In this document: piece by piece, positions 1 to 7,622 of the stretch
How positions within the stretch are numbered: position 1 is the first letter of the stretch
Layout of the letters: every line of letters begins with the position of its first letter
Source: an uncultured Arthrobacter sp.
GTDB taxonomy: Bacteria; Actinomycetota; Actinomycetes; Actinomycetales; Micrococcaceae
Direction of reading: 5' to 3'
Length of the DNA stretch: 64,000 bases
NCBI RefSeq assembly: GCF_947493765.1
Contig: NZ_CANLSZ010000003.1
Location: forward strand, 124,001 to 188,000
Notes under the pieces: generated by a model
Databases searched by the model: none
The model's input: only the letters and a program-made list of their open reading frames with translations
What the model was told of the DNA's origin: nothing
Translations under genes and position numbers: made by a program

Positions 1-959
1 AACGCCAGGGGAACCACCCACGACGACGGCGTGTACTCGCCGCCGATCACACCCTGGTTGTTCTGGTCGATCGCGCCACTGACGGTGTTCATGATGATGA
101 GGAGCAGGGGCACCAGCAGCGGCAGGGAGGCGACGAAGGCACCGACCGTGTGCGGCCTTGCGCCCGCGGGAGGGGTGCCGAGAGCGTTGTTGTCGACCTC
201 CATCGACGGACCTGCCTCTTCCTCCGCGGTGCCGGCGCCACTGTGGTGGTCGCTGTCCTGATCGGTAACAGCAGTGCCACCCCGACGACCGGATGTGGCG
301 AGGGCCGCGCCGTAGACCGCTTCACGCACTGTCTCGTTCATGGACGGCTCGAGCTTCGGGCCCATCCACCGTGCGTAGAAGACGACGACCGGTAGCAGCA
401 GGACGGTGAACGCCAGACCCGCGAGGATCAGCGCGCCCAAGTCGGCCCCAAGGATACCGGCGACTGCGAGCGGACCCGGCGTCGGAGGTACGAGGTGGTG
501 GGTCAGGGTCATTCCACACCCGAGGGCGAGTGCAAGCGTGATGTACCCGGCGCGCTTGACCCTGGCGATGGACCGGGCCAGTGGGTTCAGGATGACGTAG
601 CCGGAGTCGCAGAATACCGGAATGGACACCAGGGCGCCCACGCTACCCAGGGCCCAGGGCTCACGGCCCTTCCCGAAAAGTTTGAGGAAGGCCAGCGCCA
701 GGGAATTGGCGGCGCCGGACACCTCGAGAATCTTCCCGATCCCGACGCCGAGGCCGATGACGATGCCGATCGACGCCAAGGTGTTCCCGAACCCCGTCGT
801 GATCGACGAGACGATGTCCAATGGCGCCTGCCCGGCGACGAGGCCCGTTACGAGCGCTGCGATCAACAGTGCGACGAACGCATCGAGCCGGGTCTTCAGC
901 ACCAGAATGATGATGGTGGCGATACCCAGCACGAGTGCCAGAAGAAGTTGTATGTCCAC
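1..959 (-). CDS. GntP-family acid-sugar/gluconate permease (3' end beyond window)
   Basis: Inner-membrane proton symporter of the gluconate permease family; 319 residues are visible and the C-terminus lies outside the window. The GTG start at 959 is preceded by GAGGAG about 8 nt upstream. The protein opens with a hydrophobic helix (VDIQLLLALVLG) and shows the family's glycine-rich helices, the FCDSGYVILNPL segment and the PPTPGPLAVAGI re-entrant motif. A hydrophilic Gly/Glu/Asp-rich loop sits around residues 225-260 before the next helix. It is divergent from a DUF1537 kinase, a dehydrogenase and a GntR regulator, so the likely substrate is a four-carbon acid sugar (threonate or erythronate) rather than gluconate. 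Family assignment is firm, substrate is inferred from neighbours. Confidence 0.88.
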   Translation of the reverse strand, partial: MDIQLLLALVLGIATIIILVLKTRLDAFVALLIAALVTGLVAGQAPLDIVSSITTGFGNTLASIGIVIGLGVGIGKILEVSGAANSLALAFLKLFGKGREPWALGSVGALVSIPVFCDSGYVILNPLARSIARVKRAGYITLALALGCGMTLTHHLVPPTPGPLAVAGILGADLGALILAGLAFTVLLLPVVVFYARWMGPKLEPSMNETVREAVYGAALATSGRRGGTAVTDQDSDHHSGAGTAEEEAGPSMEVDNNALGTPPAGARPHTVGAFVASLPLLVPLLLIIMNTVSGAIDQNNQGVIGGEYTPSSWVVPLA

Positions 960-1117
960 GGAGTGCTCCTCGATCAGCTGAGCAGGCCTCGTTGCCCTCT
1001 CAGGTGGTGACACCTGCCCGGATCCTGCGTTGACGGGCACTGTGCTGCCTGTCACACTAGCACTGGACATATGACATCTGACAAGTACCCCAAGGCGTCG
1101 GAAGAGGAAGCGGACCA
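960..1117. promoter_or_regulatory. Divergent control region of the acid-sugar locus, candidate GntR operator
   Basis: This 158-nt gap separates the permease from the kinase. On the minus strand TAGTGT (1054-1059) is a plausible -10 for the permease, with TTGTCA about 19 nt further upstream. The hexamer overlaps CTGTCACACTA (1049-1059), which fits the GT-N3-AC core of operators bound by FadR/FCD-type GntR regulators. Minus-strand TGTC recurs three times at 7-nt spacing (about 1063-1081). The GntR gene lies three genes downstream in the kinase operon. Operator assignment is inference. Confidence 0.35.
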
Positions 1118-2599
1118 TTGATACTCGAAGACGAGTTGCTCGCCAGCTACCCTCCCGTCCGGGCCATCGGACCTGAGGTGATCGCCGACGCGGTTCGGGC
1201 CTCCGGGCGGATTCTAGTCGTTCTCGACGATGACCCGACCGGCACCCAGTCCGTCGCCGACCTCCCCGTCCTCACCTCTTGGGAGCCGAGCGACTTCGCA
1301 TGGGCCTTCGCCCAGCGGATCGGCGGCGCTCCGGCACCGGCGGTCTACGTCCTCACCAATACCCGTAGCCTCGACCCCGGCACCACCGCGTCCCGCAACC
1401 GCGACGTCGTCACCAATGCCCTCGATGCTGCCCGATCGGTGGGAGTCGCTCTCGGGTTCGTCAGCCGAAGCGACTCGACCCTCCGCGGTCACTTCCCGCT
1501 CGAGACCGATGTCATCGCGTCCGCCCTCCAGTCCGAGACGGCTGTCGCGACCGACGGCGTCGTCATGGTTCCGGCCTTTCCCGATGCCGGACGCATCACC
1601 ATCGGTGGTGTCCACTACCTTCGTGGCGGCGCCGGCGTCCTCACCCCGGTCGCTGCGACCGAGTTCGCCCGGGATGCCACCTTCGGCTTCACGTCATCGG
1701 ACCTGGGGGACTACGTGGCGGAGAAGACCGGCCGGTCGGCTGACGCGGTCATCCGGCTGGACCTGTCGATCGTGCGCAGCGGCAAGCAGGGCATCGCCGA
1801 TGTCCTGGACACCGCCGTCGACGCCGTGCCCATCGTCGTCGACGCCGTCACCGAGGACGACCTCCGCGCTCTCTCGCTGGGCCTCGAGGAAGCCGAACGC
1901 CGCGGTAAGAAGCTGCTCTACCGTGTGGGACCACCGTTCGTCCGCGCCCGGATCGGGCAGAGTGAGCGTCCTCCGCTGACTGCGGGAGAAGTCTTCGCCG
2001 ACCTCGACGCCCCCGACTCCGGTGGACTGATCGTGGTGGGATCCCATGTGGGCCTGACGACCCGGCAGCTCGACGCCCTGGTGCTACGGCGGCCCGATGC
2101 CCGGCTCGTGGAACTTGACGTCGAGGCCGTCCTCGATCCGATCCGGCAGGACGCGGGCGTCGCCGATGCGGTGCGTGCCGTCGTCGACGGCCTTCCCCAC
2201 GGCGAGGTCGTCCTCCACACCAGCCGCCGCCTGATCCGCTCCGACGACCCGGGGCAGAGCCTCGAGATCGCCCGGACCATCTCGGAGGCAGTGGTCGCCG
2301 TCGTGCGCCGGACCATCGCCGCGACGCCGGTCCGCTTCGTGATCGCCAAGGGGGGAATCACATCCTCCGACGTCGCCGCGCACGGGCTGTCCATCCGTCA
2401 CGCACTGGTACGTGGACCGATGCTGCCCGGCATAGTCTCCCTCTGGCAGCCGTCCGACGGACCCGCGCGCTCCATTCCGTTCGTGGTGTTCGCCGGCAAC
2501 GTCGGCACCGACGCCTCCCTCGCCGACGTGGTGGACATCCTCCGCTCCCCCGCTGCTGCTTCTCCTACGACGGGACCCCCTGATGACTCCTTTTACTGA
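1118..2599 (+). CDS. Four-carbon acid sugar kinase (DUF1537 family)
   Basis: Cytosolic ATP-dependent kinase of the DUF1537 family (OtnK/DtnK/LtnK type), which phosphorylates 3-dehydro four-carbon acid sugars or threonate. The 493-residue length suits the family. The N-terminal sugar-binding domain has DDDPTGTQ at residues 37-44 and an SDSTLRGH segment near 118; the C-terminal nucleotide-binding domain has KGGITSSD at 411-418 and a final VVFAGNVG. The TTG start is chosen because GAAGAGGAAG sits 8 nt upstream and the sequence from there matches the family N-terminus. The 3' end overlaps the dehydrogenase by 17 nt. Substrate stereochemistry cannot be read from the sequence. Confidence 0.88.
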   Translation: MILEDELLASYPPVRAIGPEVIADAVRASGRILVVLDDDPTGTQSVADLPVLTSWEPSDFAWAFAQRIGGAPAPAVYVLTNTRSLDPGTTASRNRDVVTNALDAARSVGVALGFVSRSDSTLRGHFPLETDVIASALQSETAVATDGVVMVPAFPDAGRITIGGVHYLRGGAGVLTPVAATEFARDATFGFTSSDLGDYVAEKTGRSADAVIRLDLSIVRSGKQGIADVLDTAVDAVPIVVDAVTEDDLRALSLGLEEAERRGKKLLYRVGPPFVRARIGQSERPPLTAGEVFADLDAPDSGGLIVVGSHVGLTTRQLDALVLRRPDARLVELDVEAVLDPIRQDAGVADAVRAVVDGLPHGEVVLHTSRRLIRSDDPGQSLEIARTISEAVVAVVRRTIAATPVRFVIAKGGITSSDVAAHGLSIRHALVRGPMLPGIVSLWQPSDGPARSIPFVVFAGNVGTDASLADVVDILRSPAAASPTTGPPDDSFY

Positions 2600-3533
2600 C
2601 CGGACTCCGCACACGGTGGCAGTCCTCGGTCTCGGCGCCATGGGCCTGCCCATGGCCGGCCGATTGGCCGCCGCCTTCCCCGTCATCGGATACGACCCGG
2701 TGCCGACCTCACGGAAGCGAGCCGAGGAGACCGGACTCGAGTGCGCCGCGACGGCCGCCGAGGCAGCCGTCAGGGCAGGCATCGTGGTGCTCGCGGTCCG
2801 AGACGCAGCCCAGGTGGAGGAGGTTCTCTTCGGGGACGACGGGATCGCTCCTGTCCTCGCGCCGGGTGCCGTCGTCGTGATGACCAGCACCGTAGGGGTC
2901 GACGCCGTCGCATCCTGGACCGAGCGGCTCTGTGACCTCGATATCGCACTGGTCGACGCGCCGCTCTCGGGCGGGCCCGTGCGCGCCGGCGGAGGCGACC
3001 TGCTGATCGTTGTGGGCGCCCACCCGGACGCACTGGAGACCGCACGTCCCGTACTGGAGCGGCTTGCGTCGACGTTGACCGTGATCGGGGACAAGGCCGG
3101 TGATGGCCAGGCGATGAAGACGGTCAATCAGCTGTTGTGCGGTGTGCACATCGCCGCAGCCGCTGAAGCGCTGGCGCTCGCGGACGCGTTGGGGCTGGAC
3201 CAGCAGCTGGCGTTGGCCGCGCTGGAGACCGGGGCGGCGTCGTCGTTCATGCTTTCCAACCGCGGGCCACGCATGGTGCAGGGGTACGACGGCGACGCCG
3301 AGGTGCTCAGCCGACTGGACATCTTCGTGAAGGACCTGGGCATCGTGGGCAAGGCCGCCAGGACCGCCGGACTGGCCGCGCCCGTCGCCGCGGCGGCCGA
3401 GCAGCTGTTCCTGCTCGGGCAGACCCAGGGCATGGGGACCGCCGACGATTCGGCAGTGATCAAGGTCGTCGCACCCCAGCGGCGCGTACCGGCTGCCGAA
3501 GGGACCTGCGGTGATGCGGAAACCGCTCGCTGA
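2583..3533 (+). CDS. NAD(P)-dependent L-threonate/D-erythronate-type dehydrogenase (beta-hydroxyacid family)
   Basis: Oxidises the C2 or C3 hydroxyl of a four-carbon aldonate to give the keto acid used by the upstream kinase. The Rossmann motif GLGAMG is at residues 16-21, the substrate loop DAPLSGG at 125-131, and the catalytic lysine K179 with N182 in GDGQAMKTVNQ. At 316 residues it is slightly longer than the usual 290-300; the extra length is a polar C-terminal tail that overlaps the next gene. It overlaps the kinase by 17 nt and the regulator by about 20 nt, so translation is probably coupled. LtnD/DenD-like by context; other 3-hydroxyisobutyrate dehydrogenases cannot be excluded on motif alone. 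Confidence 0.82.
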   Translation: MTPFTDRTPHTVAVLGLGAMGLPMAGRLAAAFPVIGYDPVPTSRKRAEETGLECAATAAEAAVRAGIVVLAVRDAAQVEEVLFGDDGIAPVLAPGAVVVMTSTVGVDAVASWTERLCDLDIALVDAPLSGGPVRAGGGDLLIVVGAHPDALETARPVLERLASTLTVIGDKAGDGQAMKTVNQLLCGVHIAAAAEALALADALGLDQQLALAALETGAASSFMLSNRGPRMVQGYDGDAEVLSRLDIFVKDLGIVGKAARTAGLAAPVAAAAEQLFLLGQTQGMGTADDSAVIKVVAPQRRVPAAEGTCGDAETAR

Positions 3534-4245
3534 GTCGGTGTTCGACGACCTGCTCGAACGGATCATCGACGGCACCTATCCGCCCGGCGCGGCGCTCCCG
3601 CCGGAGAACGATCTGGCGATGTCGTCCGACGTGAGCCGGCTGACGGTGCGGGAGGCGCTGAAGCAACTGCAGGCGCAGAACATCGTCCAGGTGAAACGCG
3701 GCCTAGGCACCTACGTCAATCATGCTACGCAGTGGACCGACCTGCAGGCCGTCCTGCGGTATGCCTCCACCGCCGCGGACTCGCCCGATATCTCACTTCG
3801 CCTGCTGGAGATCCGGCGGATGGTGGAAACCGGTGCTGCCGAGCTGGCAGCCCTGCACGCCAACGATGTCGACATCGCCCGGATGGAGGAAGCCAACACC
3901 GCGCTGCAGGCGGCCCACGAGGCGAGGGACCTCGACGCCGTCACCGCATCGGATCTCGCTTTCCACGACGCGATCCTCAGGGCTTCGGCCAATCCGTTCC
4001 TGCCGGTGATCCTCGGGCCGTTGAGTCAGCTGCTGTACACGATGCGGCGGGAGACGTCGTCGTTCCACGAGGTGCAGCAGCACGCCATCGACCATCACAC
4101 CCTGGTGCTGGAGGCGATCCGTACGCGGAGCCCGGAGGCGGCGCGGAAAGCGATGCAGGCCCACATCAACCAGACCTACGACGACTACGAACATTTCATC
4201 CACCACAAGAACACCACCAGGAGATCACGTGACCTTCCCGATTGA
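3514..4245 (+). CDS. GntR-family regulator, FCD (FadR) subfamily
   Basis: DNA-binding regulator with an N-terminal winged helix (residues 1-70, including SRLTVREALKQLQ and the wing VQVKRGLGTYV) and an all-helical FCD ligand domain with the DLAFHDAILRAS metal/ligand motif. It most likely controls this locus in response to an acid-sugar metabolite. The AAGGGA at 3499-3504 fits ATG 3514 (9 nt); a GTG three bases earlier is an alternative start. It overlaps both neighbours (dehydrogenase upstream, SDR by 17 nt downstream), so it sits inside the operon it probably regulates. Confidence 0.88.
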   Translation: MRKPLAESVFDDLLERIIDGTYPPGAALPPENDLAMSSDVSRLTVREALKQLQAQNIVQVKRGLGTYVNHATQWTDLQAVLRYASTAADSPDISLRLLEIRRMVETGAAELAALHANDVDIARMEEANTALQAAHEARDLDAVTASDLAFHDAILRASANPFLPVILGPLSQLLYTMRRETSSFHEVQQHAIDHHTLVLEAIRTRSPEAARKAMQAHINQTYDDYEHFIHHKNTTRRSRDLPD

Positions 4246-4993
4246 ACGCACAGCTGTCCTCACCGGAGCAGCCTCCGCCCGTGGCATCGGTCGCACGACG
4301 GCCGACCGGCTGGCACGCGACGGCTGGTCCATCGCGATACTGGACATCGACGGCGCCGCGGCCGAGGAGGCGGCAGCGGACATCGCGCAACGCCACGGCG
4401 TCCGGGCGGTCGGCGAGGCAGTCGATGTCTCCGACGAGGCGTCGGTGGACGCAGCCATCACCAAGGTCGAGGCGTCGGTGCCGCCGATCGTCGCGCTGGT
4501 GAACCTCGCCGGGATCAGCTCTCCCACCGCGTTCATGCAGGAGACCAAGGAAGCGTGGGACCGGGTGTTCGCGGTCAACATGACCGGTACGTTCCTGGTC
4601 ACGCAGCGCGCCCTGCACGGCATGATCGAACGCAAGCTCGGCCGCGTGGTCAGTATCTCGTCCATCTCGGCCCAACGCGGTGGTGGCACGTACTCGAAAG
4701 TCGCCTACAGCGCGTCGAAGGCCGGCATCATCGGTTTCACCCGTGCTCTGGCCCGCGAAATGGGCGAGCACGGCATCACGGTCAACGCCGTCGCTCCCGG
4801 CCCGGTGGACACCGACATCATGGGCGGCACCCTGACCGAGGAGCGCAAGCAGGACATGTCCAGGGACATCCTGATGGGCCGGGTCGGCACCGTCGACGAC
4901 ATCGCTGCCCTGATCTGCTTCCTGGTGGGTCCCGACGCCGGGTACATCACCGCCGCCACCTACGACATCAACGGAGGCCTGCAGGTCTCCTAG
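4229..4993 (+). CDS. Short-chain dehydrogenase/reductase (SDR)
   Basis: Classical SDR of 254 residues. The cofactor loop TGAASARGIG (12-21) has two more residues than the usual TGxxxGIG; the NAG motif is NLAG; the active site is an ISSIS serine followed by YSASK with Y160 and K164. It ends with the family's DINGGLQV-like tail. It is the last gene of the acid-sugar operon and is translationally overlapped with the regulator, so it probably performs a second oxidation or reduction in the same pathway. FabG-like sequence alone does not fix its substrate. Start GTG 4229 follows CCAGGAGATCAC, a good ribosome site. Confidence 0.8.
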   Translation: MTFPIERTAVLTGAASARGIGRTTADRLARDGWSIAILDIDGAAAEEAAADIAQRHGVRAVGEAVDVSDEASVDAAITKVEASVPPIVALVNLAGISSPTAFMQETKEAWDRVFAVNMTGTFLVTQRALHGMIERKLGRVVSISSISAQRGGGTYSKVAYSASKAGIIGFTRALAREMGEHGITVNAVAPGPVDTDIMGGTLTEERKQDMSRDILMGRVGTVDDIAALICFLVGPDAGYITAATYDINGGLQVS

Positions 4994-5026
4994 CCCGGGC
5001 AGGTACCGGCAGTCCGCCGACCGGGA

Positions 5027-6220
5027 CTACAGCACGCTGCGGTAGACCTCCAGCGTCGCCCCGGCGATGGAGCCCCAGTCGAAGTGCTGCTCTGCCCGGG
5101 CGCGACCGGCGGCACCCATCCTGGCTGCCCTCTCCGGGTCCTGCACCACGGCGGTGAGCGCAGCGGCGAAGTCGGTCACGAAGGCCTCCGGATCGAGCGG
5201 TGTCCCCGTGCCGTCCTGGACCTGCTCGAGCGGCACCAGGATGCCGGTGACGCCGTCGTCGACGACCTCGGGGATACCGCCCGTGGCGGAGGCGACGACG
5301 GCCGCGCCGCAAGCCATCGCCTCGAGGTTCACGATCCCGAGCGGCTCGTAGATCGAGGGGCACGCGAAGACGGTCGCGTGGCTGAGGATCTGGACCACCT
5401 CTCTCCGGGGCAGCATCTTCTCGATGAGCACCACCGAGCCGCGCCTCGCCCGGAGGTCGTCGATGAGTCCCTGCGTCTCGGCGGCCAGCTCGGGCGTGTC
5501 GGCGGCGCCGAGGCACAGGACGAGCTGGACGTCCGCGGGAAGATGTGCCGCCGACCTCAGCAGGTAGGGCACACCCTTCTGCCGCGTGTTGCGCCCCACG
5601 AAGACCACGCTCGGCCGGTCGGGATCGATGCCGTGGGTGCGCAGCACGTCGTCGTCCTCGTCGCGTGACCACTGGGAGACGTCGATGCCGTTGTGGACCA
5701 CGTGCACCTTTCCCGGATCGACGTCGGGGTAGCTGCGGAGGATGTCGGCGCGCATGCCGGCAGAGACGGCGATGACGGCGGCCGCCGCCTCGTAGGAGGT
5801 CTTCTCGGCCCAGGACGAGAGCGCGTAGCCCCCGCCGAGCTGCTCGGCCTTCCACGGGCGCAGCGGCTCGAGGCTGTGCGCGCTCAGGACGTGCGGGATG
5901 CCGTGCAGAAGGGCTGCGAGATGACCTGCCATGTTGGCGTACCAGGTGTGGGAGTGGACCAGGTCTGCGCCGCCGATGCCCTCGAGCATCTGCAGGTCCG
6001 TCCCGAGGGTCTGGACCGCGGCGTTCGCCCCGAGGAGACCCTCGGGGACACCGTACGAGGACACCGAGGCACCGTGGTACTCGCCCGGCCGGGGCGCTCC
6101 GAAGGCGTGGACCCTCAGGTCCACCTGGCCGGCGAGGACCCGGCTGAGCTCGGCGACGTGCACTCCCGCCCCTCCGTAGATCTCGGGCGGGAACTCTTTC
6201 GTCACGATGTCTATACGCAC
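5027..6220 (-). CDS. glgA: Glycogen synthase, short actinobacterial type (GlgA/GlgM)
   Basis: GT-B glycosyltransferase (GT4-like, 397 residues) that uses the ADP-glucose made by the divergent GlgC. The N-terminal KEFPPEIYGGAGVHV donor/acceptor loop and the C-terminal CPSIYEPLGIVNLEAMACG region with its E-x7-E arrangement are clear. Members of this short actinobacterial group may make maltose-1-phosphate (GlgM activity) instead of, or as well as, elongating glycogen; sequence alone does not decide. The start is GTG 6220, where the conserved V/M-RIDIV-TKE N-terminus begins; a longer in-frame reading upstream is rejected because it overruns glgC and lacks homology. The start is probably leaderless. 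Confidence 0.9.
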   Translation of the reverse strand: MRIDIVTKEFPPEIYGGAGVHVAELSRVLAGQVDLRVHAFGAPRPGEYHGASVSSYGVPEGLLGANAAVQTLGTDLQMLEGIGGADLVHSHTWYANMAGHLAALLHGIPHVLSAHSLEPLRPWKAEQLGGGYALSSWAEKTSYEAAAAVIAVSAGMRADILRSYPDVDPGKVHVVHNGIDVSQWSRDEDDDVLRTHGIDPDRPSVVFVGRNTRQKGVPYLLRSAAHLPADVQLVLCLGAADTPELAAETQGLIDDLRARRGSVVLIEKMLPRREVVQILSHATVFACPSIYEPLGIVNLEAMACGAAVVASATGGIPEVVDDGVTGILVPLEQVQDGTGTPLDPEAFVTDFAAALTAVVQDPERAARMGAAGRARAEQHFDWGSIAGATLEVYRSVL

Positions 6221-6226
6221 CCCCTC

Positions 6227-6232
6227 AACGTA
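6227..6232 (-). promoter_or_regulatory. -10 element TACGTT of a leaderless glgA promoter
   Basis: The hexamer lies exactly 6 nt before the GTG start at 6220, so transcription should begin at or next to the start codon. No separate Shine-Dalgarno is needed; the GAGGGG abutting the GTG is too close to act as one. Confidence 0.5.
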
Positions 6233-6343
6233 GTGCAGTGGGTCCGAGTCCTCTAGTGTGAGGTGACCGGAACGGTTCCGGGACGAAGACCTGCGCCCCG
6301 TCCGGGCAGCGGTCGACCGGGCAGTGAAGAGCGGGAGGTCGAC

Positions 6344-7588
6344 GTGGCACCGAAGAAAGTACTCGCCGTCGTACTGGCAGGCGGGGAGGGCAAGCGGCTC
6401 ATGCCGCTGACGGCCGATCGCGCGAAACCCGCGGTTCCCTTCGCGGGGAGCTACCGTCTGATCGACTTCGCCCTGTCGAACCTCGTCAACTCCCGGTACC
6501 TGCAGATCGTGGTGCTCACGCAGTACAAGTCCCACAGTCTCGACCGGCACGTGTCGGAGACGTGGCGCATGTCGACCCTCCTGCAGAACTACGTCGCATC
6601 GGTGCCGGCGCAACAGCGCAGGGGCAAGAGCTGGTTCCTCGGCAGCGCCAATGCGATCTACCAGTCGCTGAACCTGATCCATGACGCGCAGCCCGACATC
6701 GTGGTGGTGATCGGCGCGGACCACGTCTACCGTATGGACTTCGAGCAGATGGTCGACGCCCATGTGAAGAGCGGTGCCTCCGTCAGCGTCGCCGCCGTGC
6801 GCCAGCCGATGGATCTCGTCGACCAGTTCGGGGTCATCGAGGTGGATCCGGAGGACAGCGGACGCATCAAGGCCTTCGTCGAGAAGCCTTCAAGCACCCC
6901 CGGTCTTCCCGACGACCCCGACAGTTTCCTCGCGTCGATGGGCAACTACGTGTTCACCACCGACGCCCTGCTGAAGGCTCTCGAGGAGGACGCCGGACGC
7001 CTCGACACGAAGCACGACATGGGCGGGGACATCATCCCCTACTTCGTGGAGCGCAACGACGCCGCCGTGTACGACTTCACGATGAACGAGATCCCGGGCT
7101 CCACCGACCGCGACCGTCAGTACTGGCGCGACGTGGGGACCATGGACTCGTACTACGACGCCAACATGGATCTCATCTCCCCGTTGCCGCTGTTCAATCT
7201 GTACAACCTGAAATGGCCCATCTACACGCGGCAGAGCATCTCCCCGCCCGCGAAGTTCGTGCGCAGCTCCTCGGGCCGCTCGGGCGGGGCCCACGACTCG
7301 ATCGTCTCGGCCGGCGTCGTGGTCTCCGGCGGGGCCGTCCAGTCCTCCGTCCTCGCCACCGACGTCTTCGTCGACGACGCCGCGGAGGTGACCGGCTGCG
7401 TGCTGCTCGACAAGGTCCAGGTCGGCGCCGGTGCCATGGTGCGCCGGGCGATCATCGACAAGAACGTGCGGATCCCCGCCGGTGCGCGGATCGGTGTCGA
7501 TGCCGACGCGGACCGCCGGCGCGGCTTCGCCGTCACCGACTCCGGACTGACCATCATCAGCAAGGGCCAGGCCGTCCCTCCGGAGTGA
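6344..7588 (+). CDS. glgC: Glucose-1-phosphate adenylyltransferase
   Basis: Makes ADP-glucose from ATP and glucose-1-phosphate, the committed step of bacterial glycogen synthesis. The nucleotidyl-transfer loop LAGGEGKRL is at residues 11-19, followed by the [15 protein letters not shown] allosteric/substrate segment, GADHVYRMD and a left-handed beta-helix C-terminus. GTG 6344 gives 414 residues and has GGGAGG 6 nt upstream; an in-frame GTG-like start at 6263 would add a low-complexity Pro/Arg/Gly segment unrelated to the family. It is divergent from glgA across a 123-nt gap; plus-strand TAGTGT at 6254-6259 could be its -10. Confidence 0.94.
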   Translation: MAPKKVLAVVLAGGEGKRLMPLTADRAKPAVPFAGSYRLIDFALSNLVNSRYLQIVVLTQYKSHSLDRHVSETWRMSTLLQNYVASVPAQQRRGKSWFLGSANAIYQSLNLIHDAQPDIVVVIGADHVYRMDFEQMVDAHVKSGASVSVAAVRQPMDLVDQFGVIEVDPEDSGRIKAFVEKPSSTPGLPDDPDSFLASMGNYVFTTDALLKALEEDAGRLDTKHDMGGDIIPYFVERNDAAVYDFTMNEIPGSTDRDRQYWRDVGTMDSYYDANMDLISPLPLFNLYNLKWPIYTRQSISPPAKFVRSSSGRSGGAHDSIVSAGVVVSGGAVQSSVLATDVFVDDAAEVTGCVLLDKVQVGAGAMVRRAIIDKNVRIPAGARIGVDADADRRRGFAVTDSGLTIISKGQAVPPE

Positions 7589-7610
7589 GAGCACAGCCGG
7601 TACTGCGTGG

Positions 7611-7616
7611 TTGAAT
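7611..7616 (+). promoter_or_regulatory. Possible -10 element TTGAAT of a leaderless pepN promoter
   Basis: The hexamer is 6 nt before ATG 7623, the same geometry as several stronger leaderless promoters in this window. The second base is T rather than A, so this is the weakest of the set. Confidence 0.3.
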
Positions 7617-7622
7617 GACCGG

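Noticed and set aside
6221-6763. In-frame upstream extension of glgA
   Set aside because: It lies antisense to the start of glgC, and the conserved GlgA N-terminus begins at GTG 6220.
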